In this document: positions 12,425 to 20,508 of the stretch, in pieces | How the letters are laid out: every line of letters begins with the position of its first letter | How positions within the stretch are numbered: position 1 is the first letter of the stretch | Assembly: GCA_029782025.1 (NCBI GenBank) | Contig: JAKOVR010000018.1 | Span: 1-51,313 of the forward strand | Direction of reading: 5' to 3' | Source: Actinomycetes bacterium | GTDB taxonomy: Bacteria > Actinomycetota > Acidimicrobiia > Acidimicrobiales > Acidimicrobilacustridaceae | Length of the DNA: 51,313 bases | Notes under the pieces: model-generated | The model's database searches: none | Told to the model about the DNA's origin: nothing | The model's input: the letters and a program-made list of their open reading frames with translations, nothing else | Made by a program: the position numbers and the translations under genes

Positions 12425-14014
12425 TCAGAAGATCTTGGGTGGCGGCCCTCCGGTGGGCGCCGCGCCGGGCGCCTTCGGGGGAGCGACCCGGCGCGGGGTC
12501 GGCCGGGGGGCGGCGTCGTCGGCCGGTCGGCGGTCGCTCAGCTTGCGGGCCGGTGGGGGCCCGGCGGTGTCCTGCACCCGGTCGAGGTCGATGGACCCAC
12601 CGGATCCGGTCGGCCGGGAGGCCGCCGCCTGCGCCAGGGCGAGGAGCTCGGCTCGGGCCTCTTCGGCCCCGTGGTCGTCGTCAGCGGGACCGGTGTCGGC
12701 GGCCGGGGGGCGTCGGCCGCCGCCCGCCGCGGGGGCGTGTTCCATGGCGGCGGCGCGCTCGTCGCTCATCGCGCGGGCGTGGGTGAAGTACACGCGGGCC
12801 ACGGCGTCGATGGTGGACGGGCTCAGCACGAGCGGCTCCCGCCGGTACGTGCAGACCGCCTTGAGGATCTTGCACACCTCGATGGGGAGATAGGGGCGCA
12901 GGTCGCCGTCGCCCTGCTCGCGGCTGATGCGCCGGAGGTAGGCCGCCGCGCCGGGCTCGATCGTCACCCCGAAGCGCTCGGCCGCCCGGCCGAGCACCGT
13001 GTCGAACTCCTCGTCGGTGATCGAGGGCACGAGGATCTTGTTCTGGATCCGGCGGAAGAACGCCTCGTCGCCGAGGCTCGACGGCTGGAGGTTGGTGGAG
13101 AACACCACCTTGCAGTCGAACGGGATCTGGAACTTCACCCCGTAGCTGAGCGAGAGGTAGTCGACCCGCCGGTCGAGGGGCACGATCCAGCGGTTGAGGA
13201 GCTGCTCGGGGGTGAGGGATTGCCGCCCGAAGTCGTCGATCACGAAGATGCCGTTGTTGGCCTGCATCTGGAGCGGCGCGAGGTAGATGCCGTTGGTGAC
13301 CTCGTGGGTGAGGTCGAGCATCGATGCGGTCAGCTCGCCGCCGGCGATGATGCACGGGCGACGGCAGAGGACCCACCGCGGGTCGATGTCTTCGGGTTGG
13401 GGCTCGATCGGCACGTGGACGATGGGGTCGAACACCGTGATGACCTGGCTGTCGACCTCGACGCACCGGGGGATGAAGACGGGATCGTCGTGGATGCGGA
13501 TCAGCCGTTCGGCGATCGAGGTCTTGCCCGTGCCGGGCGGGCCGTAGAGGAACATGGCGCCCTCGGCGAGGAGCGCCGGCCCGAGCTCGTCGAGCAGTTC
13601 CTGGTTGACCACCAGGTCGGCGAAGGCGTTGGCCATCAGGTCGAGCGACACCTCGCTCGACACCTTCTGGGCCAGCACCACCTGCCGGTAGGACTCGAGG
13701 GGCACCGGCACGGCACCGGCGAAGCGGCAGAGCCGCATGCGCTCGCCGGCGACCTCGCGCCCGAAATCGGTGAGCCCGAGCTGGTAGTCGCGGCCCTCGA
13801 GGCCGTGGACCTCGATGTACCGGAGCTCGCGGAGCTCCTCGACCACCTCGGTCATCACCACGGGGTTCACGCAGAGCGACTGGCTCAACCGCAGGGTCGA
13901 GGTGCGGCCCTCGAACAGGGCCCTCCGGAGGGTGAGGTCCTGCACCATCGCCGCCGGCACCCCCAGCTCGTCGACCGTGCGGGGTACCTTCAGGTACTGC
14001 TCGATGTCTGCCAC
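12425..14014 (-). CDS. AAA family ATPase of unknown role
   Basis: Protein of 529 residues. The N-terminal part (1-130) looks helical with a winged-helix-like stretch (MVQDLTLRRALFEGRTSTLRLSQSL...ELRELRYIEVHG). The ATPase core has Walker A GPPGTGKT (158-165), Walker B GIFVIDDFGRQ with D260/D261, a sensor stretch KVVFSTNLQPSSLGDEAFFRRI with an Arg-finger candidate, and a C-terminal lid. The tail of about 100 residues is Pro/Ala-rich. Such ATPases resemble MoxR-type remodelling enzymes, but the substrate is unknown. The GTG at 14014 is chosen because AGGAG lies 5 nt upstream; the ATG at 14032 lacks a binding site. The kinase-like gene lies downstream. Confidence 0.75.
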   Translation of the reverse strand: MADIEQYLKVPRTVDELGVPAAMVQDLTLRRALFEGRTSTLRLSQSLCVNPVVMTEVVEELRELRYIEVHGLEGRDYQLGLTDFGREVAGERMRLCRFAGAVPVPLESYRQVVLAQKVSSEVSLDLMANAFADLVVNQELLDELGPALLAEGAMFLYGPPGTGKTSIAERLIRIHDDPVFIPRCVEVDSQVITVFDPIVHVPIEPQPEDIDPRWVLCRRPCIIAGGELTASMLDLTHEVTNGIYLAPLQMQANNGIFVIDDFGRQSLTPEQLLNRWIVPLDRRVDYLSLSYGVKFQIPFDCKVVFSTNLQPSSLGDEAFFRRIQNKILVPSITDEEFDTVLGRAAERFGVTIEPGAAAYLRRISREQGDGDLRPYLPIEVCKILKAVCTYRREPLVLSPSTIDAVARVYFTHARAMSDERAAAMEHAPAAGGGRRPPAADTGPADDDHGAEEARAELLALAQAAASRPTGSGGSIDLDRVQDTAGPPPARKLSDRRPADDAAPRPTPRRVAPPKAPGAAPTGGPPPKIF

Positions 14015-14111
14015 GTCATCTCCTGCGCTCATCGCCGGGGCTGGACGCCGTCGCGCCGCCGCGGTCGTGGTGCCATCGGCCGATCGAACGGTCCGGTTGA
14101 ACGAGCCTAGG

Positions 14112-14507
14112 TCAGGAGGCGGTGGCGTGCTCTGCGGAGTCCGGCTCGAGCGGGATGACGAGAACGGCCTGATCCCCCGGCTCGTGGGTGGTCACGTGTC
14201 CGGCGCCGGTGAGGTCCTCGACGAGCACGGCAGAACCGGGGGAGAAGGTCCGCACCTCCCCGTCGCCGACCTCGAGTCGGGCCCATCCGGTGAGGAACAC
14301 GACCACCTGCCGGCGCGGGGGGGTGTGCCAATCGGGCGTCAGCGTGCCGTCGCGGACGGTGAGGAAGTGCACGCGGTCGACCGGTAGCCCGGCGCTGTGC
14401 ACCAGCTCGGGCACACCGGGCTCGCTCGGCACCACGGTGTCGGGCAGGTCGAGCTCGCGGAAATGGGTGACGCCGTCGTCGTCGGAGACGATCGTGGTGA
14501 GGCGCAC
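14112..14507 (-). CDS. Small cupin-domain protein
   Basis: Protein of 131 residues with a single cupin barrel: DWHTPPRRQVVVFLTGWARLEVGDGEVRTFSPGSAVLVEDLTGAGHVTTHEP. The first cupin motif has the His and the PxxQ-like segment but is partly degenerate, and the second has G-G-H near the end, so metal binding is possible but not certain. The start is a GTG 13 nt after the stop of the zinc-ribbon gene, so the two are probably one transcript. The substrate is unknown. Confidence 0.75.
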   Translation of the reverse strand: MRLTTIVSDDDGVTHFRELDLPDTVVPSEPGVPELVHSAGLPVDRVHFLTVRDGTLTPDWHTPPRRQVVVFLTGWARLEVGDGEVRTFSPGSAVLVEDLTGAGHVTTHEPGDQAVLVIPLEPDSAEHATAS

Positions 14508-14520
14508 GCCGGCGGCCGCG

Positions 14521-14736
14521 TCAGTTGGGGTGGCAGCCGCACGCCGCCCCGCACGGCGCCGCCGGAATGGCCGCCGCGCCCGGTGCCGCCGAGCCGATCG
14601 CCGCGAACGACGACAGCAACTTCACGGTGTCGGCGTGGCCGTCCGGGCAGGTGGCCGGCGCCGACGCCTCGGCCATGGGGCGGCGCTCGGTGAAGACGGC
14701 GTCGCAGGTCCGGCAGCGGAACTCGTAGGTCGGCAC
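14521..14736 (-). CDS. FmdB family zinc-ribbon protein
   Basis: Protein of 71 residues that starts PTYEFRCRTCDAVF after a GTG start, the FmdB signature: a CxxC knuckle, then CPDGH where His may act as the fourth zinc ligand, then KLLSSF. The Cys-rich end PCGAACGCHPN may form a second site. FmdB-type proteins are thought to be small regulators or zinc-binding accessory proteins. TACACT at 14743-14748 lies 6 nt upstream of the GTG, suggesting a leaderless mRNA that includes the cupin gene. Confidence 0.85.
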   Translation of the reverse strand: MPTYEFRCRTCDAVFTERRPMAEASAPATCPDGHADTVKLLSSFAAIGSAAPGAAAIPAAPCGAACGCHPN

Positions 14737-14742
14737 GCCCGG

Positions 14743-14748
14743 AGTGTA
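14743..14748 (-). promoter_or_regulatory. -10 box for leaderless start of the FmdB-like gene
   Basis: On the minus strand TACACT, CCGGGC, GTG. The spacer is 6 nt and there is no ribosome binding site. Confidence 0.5.
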
Positions 14749-14797
14749 CCCGCCGCCGCCGCCCGCGGTCCGGCCGCCCGGCCGCCCGCGGGCCGTG

Positions 14798-14803
14798 TAC
14801 CGT
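14798..14803 (+). promoter_or_regulatory. -10 box for leaderless start of the SnoaL-like gene
   Basis: TACCGT, 7 nt, then ATG at 14811. It lies back to back with the -10 of the divergent FmdB-like gene, 50 bp away. Confidence 0.5.
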
Positions 14804-14810
14804 CCCGGCC

Positions 14811-15311
14811 ATGCCCCACGACCGATCCGAGATCGAGCTCGCCGTCAGCCGCTACTGCGACCTGCGCCGGAGGATCGAGGACCCCGGCGAGGCCGCCTCC
14901 TGGGCCGATCTCGCCGACCTCTTCACCGAGGACGCGGTCTACATCGATCCGGCGTGGGGCCGCATCGAGGGGCGCGAGGAGATCCGTGCCTTCATGCACG
15001 ACTCGATGGTCGGCCTCGACGACTGGCGCTTCCCCATCGAGTTCACCGCCATCGAGGGCGACGACGTGGTCATCAAGTGGACCCAGATCCTGCCGGGCAC
15101 CGACGCCACGGGCGGCGTGCGGACGCAGTCGGGCTTCTCCCGGCTCATCTATGCCGGCGACGGCCGGTTCCGCTACGAGGAAGACCTGCTCAACATGACC
15201 CACGTCATGGAGGATCTCGCCGCCACGGGGTTCCAGGTGCCGGCCGGCTTCCACTTCCCGCCGGCCGAGCCGGACCGCGACGTGTCGATCGAGCCCCGCC
15301 GGGCGGGCTGA
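14811..15311 (+). CDS. SnoaL-like / NTF2-fold protein
   Basis: Protein of 166 residues with the NTF2-like layout: an N-terminal helix (EIELAVSRYCDLRRRIED), WADLADLFTEDAVYIDPAWGRIEGREEIRAFMHDSM, then beta strands (WRFPIEFTAIEGDDVVIKWTQILPG, GFSRLIYAGDGRFRYEEDLLNM). This family holds small isomerases, cyclases and hydrolases of polyketide or steroid-like substrates as well as non-enzymatic proteins; the substrate is not evident. The ATG is 7 nt after TACCGT. It ends 6 bp before the stop of the convergent next gene. Confidence 0.75.
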   Translation: MPHDRSEIELAVSRYCDLRRRIEDPGEAASWADLADLFTEDAVYIDPAWGRIEGREEIRAFMHDSMVGLDDWRFPIEFTAIEGDDVVIKWTQILPGTDATGGVRTQSGFSRLIYAGDGRFRYEEDLLNMTHVMEDLAATGFQVPAGFHFPPAEPDRDVSIEPRRAG

Positions 15312-15317
15312 ACGGGC

Positions 15318-15779
15318 TCAGGCCCGGCGGCGACGGTGGTTGGCCGCCGGCGCCCGCACCACGGCGCGGGGCACCGTTCCCTCCAGGTCGAACACCCAGC
15401 GATCGCCGTCCTTCCGCACCCGTCCCAGTCGGGCGTTGGGGACGGCCTGGTCCGTGATCACCACTGGGTGGTAGCCGTGGGCCGCGGCCCGCTCCACCAC
15501 CTCCCCGATGAAGCCGACGTGACCTCCCTGGCAGCCGGCCGGAGCGAACACGATCTGGCGGGTCTGGATGTCGAACTCGATCTCCTCCCGCTCGACGTCC
15601 GACAGGGCCCACTTGAGCGAAGGGTCGCCGATCACGGCGATGGTGGCGGCCGGCGCCTGGCGGCGCAGGTCGTCGACGGCGGCGTGCAGCTGGGCCAGCG
15701 ACGACGTGGGGCGGCGCCAACCGGCGAGCGTGTCGGCGTCGACCACGACGTACAGACGCTCGGTCCCGGGCTCGGCCAT
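15318..15779 (-). CDS. NYN/PIN-like domain protein (uncertain)
   Basis: Protein of 153 residues. It begins YVVVDADTLAGWRRPTSSLAQLHAAVDDLRR, with AAATIAVIGDPSLKWALSDVEREEIEF and FAPAGCQGGHVGFIGEVVERAAAHGYHPVVITDQ following. This order resembles Zc3h12a-type NYN ribonuclease domains (early Asp, then GDxSLKW, then PAG, then VITDQ), but the usual Asp of the PAG-xxAD segment is Gly/His here, so catalytic activity is doubtful. The ATG is 8 nt after TAGCGT (15788-15793), consistent with a leaderless mRNA. Identification is by pattern only. Confidence 0.5.
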   Translation of the reverse strand: MAEPGTERLYVVVDADTLAGWRRPTSSLAQLHAAVDDLRRQAPAATIAVIGDPSLKWALSDVEREEIEFDIQTRQIVFAPAGCQGGHVGFIGEVVERAAAHGYHPVVITDQAVPNARLGRVRKDGDRWVFDLEGTVPRAVVRAPAANHRRRRA

Positions 15780-15787
15780 GGCGGGGC

Positions 15788-15793
15788 ACGCTA
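15788..15793 (-). promoter_or_regulatory. -10 box for leaderless start of the NYN-like gene
   Basis: On the minus strand TAGCGT, 8 nt, ATG. Confidence 0.4.
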
Positions 15794-15836
15794 ACGCGTC
15801 GGCGCCGGTACGGGAACCAGGTCGTCCCGTCCGCCG

Positions 15837-15842
15837 TATCAT
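15837..15842 (+). promoter_or_regulatory. Candidate -10 box upstream of the lipoprotein gene at 15884
   Basis: TATCAT lies 41 nt upstream of the GTG start; this gene instead uses the ribosome binding site AGGGGA at 15871-15876. Confidence 0.35.
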
Positions 15843-15883
15843 CGGCACCGGGGCCACGGGGTCCTCGGGGAGGGGAGCACACG

Positions 15884-16609
15884 GTGCACTGCAACGGCAT
15901 CCGGAACCGCATCATGTTGTCCATCTCGGGGCTGGTCATCGTGCTGGCGGCCTGCAGCGGCAACGCCTCGTCGGTGTCGTCCGTCGGATCGGCGGCGACG
16001 GCGTCGTCGGGCGGGACCGTCGGTGCGGGGAGCGCGGTGGCCGAGGGTACGGCCGGAACCGGTCTGGGCGGCACGGCCACGACCGGCGCCCCCGCCACGG
16101 GTGCGCCGATCACGACGGCGACGACCGCCCCGAACACCACGAACACCACGACCGGCGCCTTCGGCCCGTCGATACCGGTCGTCGATCCGCCCCCGACCGC
16201 CTCCTCGTCGAGCAGCTCCTCGTTGGTGCCGGCTCCGGTGCGCAGCATCCCGCCCGTCCCGTCGGGCGGGAAGGACTGTGGGGTCACCAACCTCATGAGC
16301 GGGTGGCCCACGACGATGATGCCGAACCCGACCTCTCGCCGGTGCATCGTCGACGCCGCGGCGGCGGGCCAGCGGGCCCGCCAGACCGAGATCCGCGCCA
16401 GCGACGTGAGCAGCGGACGCACCACCGGCGACGGCTACGACATCCCCGCCGCCACGATCGCCAGCTGGATCGTGCTCGGCGCCAACCAGGTGCAGGAGAT
16501 CGTCGACACCCGCGAGCAACCGGGGGGCACGGTCGTCACGCGGGCGTGCACCGGGATGACCATCGACGAGCACGGTGCCCCTGCGGCGACGGGGTGCTCG
16601 CCCGGTTGA
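15884..16609 (+). CDS. Putative lipoprotein, function unknown
   Basis: Protein of 241 residues. A signal peptide (NRIMLSISGLVIVLAAC) ends in the lipobox LAAC, with the Cys at about position 25 as the lipidation site. A Thr/Ser/Ala-rich linker follows to about residue 130, typical of cell-envelope lipoproteins. The C-terminal 110 residues form a small domain with GKDCGVTNLMSGWPTTMMPNPTSRRCIVDAAAAG and a final CTGM...GC, so four Cys may form two disulfides. I do not recognise the domain. The GTG start has AGGGGA 7 nt upstream. It is convergent with the M55 peptidase. Confidence 0.7.
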   Translation: MHCNGIRNRIMLSISGLVIVLAACSGNASSVSSVGSAATASSGGTVGAGSAVAEGTAGTGLGGTATTGAPATGAPITTATTAPNTTNTTTGAFGPSIPVVDPPPTASSSSSSSLVPAPVRSIPPVPSGGKDCGVTNLMSGWPTTMMPNPTSRRCIVDAAAAGQRARQTEIRASDVSSGRTTGDGYDIPAATIASWIVLGANQVQEIVDTREQPGGTVVTRACTGMTIDEHGAPAATGCSPG

Positions 16610-16628
16610 CCCCGACGACCGACCGGGA

Positions 16629-17504
16629 TCAGTAGGAGCGCACCCGTCCCGACCGGGCGAGGAACGAGCAGATCGCCGCCATGCGGTAGGCCGTGGCCAT
16701 GTCGGTGTGGGTGAAGGTGATGGTGCGGTCGCCGTCGACGCTGAACTCGGGATGGTGGTCGTGGATCGACGCGACCACAGCCGGCTCGATGGGCTGGCGC
16801 AACTCGATCTCGAAGGCGAACGGGGCCTCGATCCGGGGGGCGGCCACCGGGAGCTCGCCGCCGACCAGCTTCGTCGTGGCCCGGGCCGCGGCCTCGGCGA
16901 TGAGGGCCTGGGCCCGGACCGGGGGCACGATCCACCCGCCGGTCTTGCTGAGCGCCCGCTTCACCACCGCGGTCTCGATGCCGGGACAGCAGGCCACCAT
17001 CTCCTCGCACACCACGTCGTCCCCGGCGATGAGGGCGGTCGGGATCCCGCGCCCGGCGGCGACCACGCTGAAGATCTCGCCCTCGCCGATGGGCCGGCCG
17101 TTGCACCGCACCGAGCGGTAATCGCCGTAGCTGATCGTGTGGGCGCCGATGCCCACCCGGTCGCCGGCCTTGGCGTGGTGCCCGATGAGGAACATGGCGT
17201 CGAAGTGCTCGTCGGGGTCGGCCAGGGCGGCGATGGTGGTGGCCCCGCCGCGGGGGATGCCGCGCACGACATCCGCCTCGGGGTCGATCTCGTCGAGCAG
17301 GAGGTTGCACAGGTCCTCCACCCCGTGGTTCTCCTCCACCACGAACGAGCCCGCCCCGGCGGCCCGGGCGCCGGCGATCGCCGCGTTCACGTCGGCGGTC
17401 ATCCACTGGCGCGCCCGCTGGTAGTCCTGCCCGGTGGAGATCACGTCCTGCCAGCGGGTCACCCCGCTGATCCCCTCCATGTCCACCGAGATGTAGATGC
17501 GCAC
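16629..17504 (-). CDS. M55 family D-aminopeptidase-like metallopeptidase
   Basis: Protein of 291 residues. It starts RIYISVDMEGISGVTRWQDV, the DppA/M55 signature in which the Asp and Glu of VDMEG bind zinc. Further conserved pieces are VVEENHGVEDLCNLLLDEID (His), FLIGHHAKAG (His) and RPIGEGEIFS (Glu). DppA of Bacillus hydrolyses D-Ala-containing dipeptides as a decameric dizinc enzyme; this protein probably cleaves D-amino-acid or similar peptides in the cytoplasm. No signal peptide is seen. The GTG start at 17504 is the only one that gives the family N terminus. It is divergent from the M3 peptidase, 57 bp away. Confidence 0.88.
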   Translation of the reverse strand: MRIYISVDMEGISGVTRWQDVISTGQDYQRARQWMTADVNAAIAGARAAGAGSFVVEENHGVEDLCNLLLDEIDPEADVVRGIPRGGATTIAALADPDEHFDAMFLIGHHAKAGDRVGIGAHTISYGDYRSVRCNGRPIGEGEIFSVVAAGRGIPTALIAGDDVVCEEMVACCPGIETAVVKRALSKTGGWIVPPVRAQALIAEAAARATTKLVGGELPVAAPRIEAPFAFEIELRQPIEPAVVASIHDHHPEFSVDGDRTITFTHTDMATAYRMAAICSFLARSGRVRSY

Positions 17505-17548
17505 GGGTGCATGGTCGCACGCCGGAGCGCTCCCGCGCCGTGAGTCCG

Positions 17549-17554
17549 TAGCAT
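17549..17554 (+). promoter_or_regulatory. -10 box for leaderless start of the M3 peptidase
   Basis: TAGCAT, 7 nt, ATG at 17562. This favours the ATG at 17562 over the ATG at 17553, which overlaps the box itself. Confidence 0.5.
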
Positions 17555-17561
17555 GGCGCCG

Positions 17562-19421
17562 ATGACCGCCACCGATGCCACCGAACCCACCGCGCCATCG
17601 GCCGACGAGGCCGACCGCACCGCCGCCGCCGTCGCGTGGGAGCTCGATCCCATCCTCGAGGGTGCCACGGCCGACGAGCTGCTCGACCGGGCCGACGCCA
17701 TCGGCTCCGAGCTCGAGTCCTACCGGGGACGGGTGGCCACGCTGCCGGCGGCCGAGCTGGCCGAGCTCATGGGCGCCCTGGCCCGCTACGAGGATCTGGT
17801 CGGGCGGGCCGGGAGCTACGCCGGCCTCCGCTTCGCCGTGGATACGGCCGATCCCGAACGGGGGGCGGCGATGGCCCGCTTCCAGGAGCGGGCCACGGTG
17901 ATGGCCACGAAGCTGGTGTTCCTCGAGCTCGAGTGGGCCGAGGCCACCGACGACCACGTCGAGTCCGTGCTGGCCGACGAACGGCTCGCCTTCTGCGCCC
18001 ACCACCTGCGCAACCTGCGCCGCTACCGCGACCACCTGCTGTCCGAGCCGGAGGAGAAGCTGCTCACGGAGAAGTCGGTCTCCGGTGGCGCGGCCTGGAT
18101 CCGGCTCTTCAACGAGCTCACCAGCGCCATCGAGGTGACCCTCCCCGGGGGGCTGGCCGGCGGCGACGGCGACGAGCCCGCGACCGTGGCCCTCGAGCAG
18201 GGCCTCGCCCTCCTGCAACATCCCGACCGCGACGTTCGCCGCACCGCGGCCGATGCGGTCACCGCCGGCCTCGCGCCCGGGCTCCGGACCCGCGGCTACA
18301 TCTTCAACACGCTGGCCCTCGACAAGTCGATCGACGATCGCCTCCGCTCGTATCCGAGCTGGATCTCGTCCCGGAACCTGGCCAACGAGGCCAGTGACGA
18401 GTCGGTCCAGGCGCTCATCGACGCCGTGATCCGTCGCTACGACATCCCGCAACGGTGGTATGCCCTCAAGGCCCAGGTGCTGGGCCTCGACCGCTTGGCC
18501 GACTTCGACCGCAACGCGTCGGTGGCCGACGACGAGACCGAGGTGGGATGGAACGAGGCCACCCGGCTCGTGCTCGAGGCGTACGCCAGCTTCTCCCCCG
18601 ATCTGGCGGCCATCGCCCAGCGGTTCTTCGACGAGCGGTGGATCGACGCGCCGGTCCGCCCGGGCAAGCGTCCCGGGGCGTTCTGTGCCTACACCGTCCC
18701 CAGCCACCACCCGTACGTGCTGCTCAACTGGACCAGCCGCGCCCGCGACGTCGCCACCCTCGCCCACGAGCTCGGCCACGGTCTCCACGCCTACCTGTCG
18801 AGGGAGCAGGGCGTCTTCCACTTCTCCACGCCGCTGACGCTGGCCGAGACGGCCTCGGTGTTCGGCGAGACCGTCACCAACAACGCCCTGCTGGCCTCGC
18901 TCGACGACCCCGCGGCTCGCTTCGCCCTCCTCGCCTCCACCCTCGAGGACTCGATCGCCACGGTGTTCCGGCAGGTGGCGATGAACCGGTTCGAGGACGC
19001 CGTCCACACCGCCCGCCGTGACGAGGGCGAGCTGTCGGTCGACCGCTTCAGCGAGCTGTGGGCCGAGAGCCAGCACGCCATGCTCGGCGACGCGGTCGAG
19101 ATCACCGACGGCTACCGCTCGTGGTGGAGCTACATCCCCCACTTCATCGGGACCCCTGGGTACGTCTACGCCTACGCCTACGGCCAGCTGTTGGCGCTGT
19201 CGGTGTACGCCCGCTACGAGGAGGCCGGCGCGGCGTTCGTGCCCGACTACCTCCGACTGCTCTCCGCCGGCGGTTCCCTGCCGCCCGCCGAGCTCGGCCG
19301 CATCGTCGGGTGCGACCTCGAGGATCCGGGTTTCTGGGACGCCGGCCTCGACATCGTCGCCGGGCAGCTCGACCGTGCTGTCGACGCGGCGCGCGCCGCC
19401 GGACGGTTGCCGGCGTCGTGA
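17562..19421 (+). CDS. pepF: M3 family oligoendopeptidase (PepF type)
   Basis: Protein of about 619 residues. The zinc site is HELGHGLHAYLS (HExxH) followed by the downstream Glu region LTLAETASVFGETVTNN, as in oligoendopeptidase F. N-terminal helical repeats (ADELLDRADAIGSELESYRGRVATLPAAEL) match the family. It is a cytoplasmic peptidase acting on short peptides. The ATG at 17562 is chosen because TAGCAT lies 7 nt upstream and there is no ribosome binding site. The TGA overlaps the GTG start of the threonine dehydratase (GTGA), so translation of the two is coupled. Confidence 0.92.
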   Translation: MTATDATEPTAPSADEADRTAAAVAWELDPILEGATADELLDRADAIGSELESYRGRVATLPAAELAELMGALARYEDLVGRAGSYAGLRFAVDTADPERGAAMARFQERATVMATKLVFLELEWAEATDDHVESVLADERLAFCAHHLRNLRRYRDHLLSEPEEKLLTEKSVSGGAAWIRLFNELTSAIEVTLPGGLAGGDGDEPATVALEQGLALLQHPDRDVRRTAADAVTAGLAPGLRTRGYIFNTLALDKSIDDRLRSYPSWISSRNLANEASDESVQALIDAVIRRYDIPQRWYALKAQVLGLDRLADFDRNASVADDETEVGWNEATRLVLEAYASFSPDLAAIAQRFFDERWIDAPVRPGKRPGAFCAYTVPSHHPYVLLNWTSRARDVATLAHELGHGLHAYLSREQGVFHFSTPLTLAETASVFGETVTNNALLASLDDPAARFALLASTLEDSIATVFRQVAMNRFEDAVHTARRDEGELSVDRFSELWAESQHAMLGDAVEITDGYRSWWSYIPHFIGTPGYVYAYAYGQLLALSVYARYEEAGAAFVPDYLRLLSAGGSLPPAELGRIVGCDLEDPGFWDAGLDIVAGQLDRAVDAARAAGRLPAS

Positions 19422-20377
19422 CGGCGGAACCGCTCGTCGCCCTCCCGACGCTCGCCGACGTGCGGGCGGCCGCGGCCCGACTGGCCGGCGTGGCCGTGCG
19501 CACGCCGCTCGTCCGTTTCGACGACGAGCTCGCGGTGAAGCCGGAGAGCCTGCAACCCGTCGGCTCCTTCAAGCTCCGGGGCGCCTACAACTGCATCGCC
19601 GCCCTGCCCCCGGACGTGCGGGCCAGGGGGGTGGTGGCCCACTCGTCGGGCAACCACGCGCAGGCCGTCGCCTTCGCCGCCCGCACGCTCGGGGTGCCGG
19701 CCACGGTGGTCATGCCCGACGACGCCCCCGAGATCAAGCGGGTGGCCACGGCGCGATGGGGAGCGGAGATCGTGGTCGTGGGGCCGGGGAGCGATGAGCG
19801 GGCGACCCGATGCGCCGAGCTGGCCGCGGAACGGGGCCTGGCCGTCGTCGCGCCGTACGACGACCACGAGGTGGTGGCGGGGCAGGGCACCGTGGGGCTC
19901 GAGATCGTGGAGGACGCACCCGCGGTCGACCTCGTCCTCGTGCCGGTCAGCGGGGGCGGGTTGCTCGCCGGTGTGGCCGTCGCCGTGAAGGCGCTGGCCC
20001 CGTCCTGCGCCGTGGTCGCCGTCGAACCGGCGTTGGCCGACGACGCGTGGCAGAGCGTCCGGTCGGGGACGCGGGTCAGCATCACCGCGGCGGAGGCGGC
20101 ACGGACGAGCGCGGACGGCTTGCGGGTCCAGCGCGTGGGCGACCGGGGCTGGGCGGCGTTGCGCACGCTCGTCGACGACGTGGTGCGGGTGGCCGAGGAC
20201 GAGATCCTCGACGCCGTCCAGGCGTTGGCGTCCACGGCCCGCGTGCTGGCCGAGCCCAGCGGCGCCGTCACCACCGCCGCGTGGGTGCACCATCGCGCCG
20301 AGCTACCGGCGGCCCGGGTGGCCGTCGCCGTGGTGTCCGGCGGCAACGCCGCCCACCGGGTGCAGATCGAGGGCTGA
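19418..20377 (+). CDS. Threonine/serine dehydratase family PLP enzyme
   Basis: Protein of 319 residues, a fold-type II pyridoxal-phosphate enzyme. The PLP lysine lies in ESLQPVGSFKLRGAYN (about residues 43-58), the substrate loop is AHSSGNHAQAVAFAAR, and the phosphate-binding glycine loop is PVSGGGLLAGVA. VAVVSGGN near the end is also typical. It lacks the C-terminal ACT-like regulatory domain of biosynthetic IlvA, so a catabolic threonine/serine dehydratase or serine racemase role fits. The GTG start overlaps the pepF stop by 4 nt. Confidence 0.88.
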   Translation: MTAEPLVALPTLADVRAAAARLAGVAVRTPLVRFDDELAVKPESLQPVGSFKLRGAYNCIAALPPDVRARGVVAHSSGNHAQAVAFAARTLGVPATVVMPDDAPEIKRVATARWGAEIVVVGPGSDERATRCAELAAERGLAVVAPYDDHEVVAGQGTVGLEIVEDAPAVDLVLVPVSGGGLLAGVAVAVKALAPSCAVVAVEPALADDAWQSVRSGTRVSITAAEAARTSADGLRVQRVGDRGWAALRTLVDDVVRVAEDEILDAVQALASTARVLAEPSGAVTTAAWVHHRAELPAARVAVAVVSGGNAAHRVQIEG

Positions 20378-20417
20378 TCCGGGCGGTCCGGCGCGGGGCA
20401 AGGGGCCGGAACGGCGC

Positions 20418-20423
20418 ATATGC
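20418..20423 (+). promoter_or_regulatory. Candidate -10 box of the two-component operon
   Basis: TATGCT, 86 nt upstream of the response-regulator start, in the only intergenic gap before the operon. Confidence 0.35.
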
Positions 20424-20446
20424 TCTCCACAGACGCCGCCTGTCAC

Positions 20447-20462
20447 CGTGACCCACGTCACA
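20447..20462 (+). promoter_or_regulatory. CRP-like palindrome upstream of the two-component genes
   Basis: CGTGA-N6-TCACA, matching the known CRP consensus TGTGA-N6-TCACA at 9 of 10 positions. It overlaps a second short palindrome, GTCAC-C-GTGAC (20442-20452). It lies between a -10-like TATGCT and the response-regulator start, a position where a bound factor would repress or where it belongs to a further promoter. Confidence 0.4.
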
Positions 20463-20508
20463 GCGGCGGGGGACGCCGCCACCGCTCGTTGCCATGAAGG
20501 GGGAAGCA

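Noticed and set aside
10589..14110. An open frame of about 1170 codons on the plus strand opposite the kinase-like and ATPase genes.
   Set aside because: Low-complexity translation, opposite to two genes with clear family motifs; the frame is open only because of third-position G/C.
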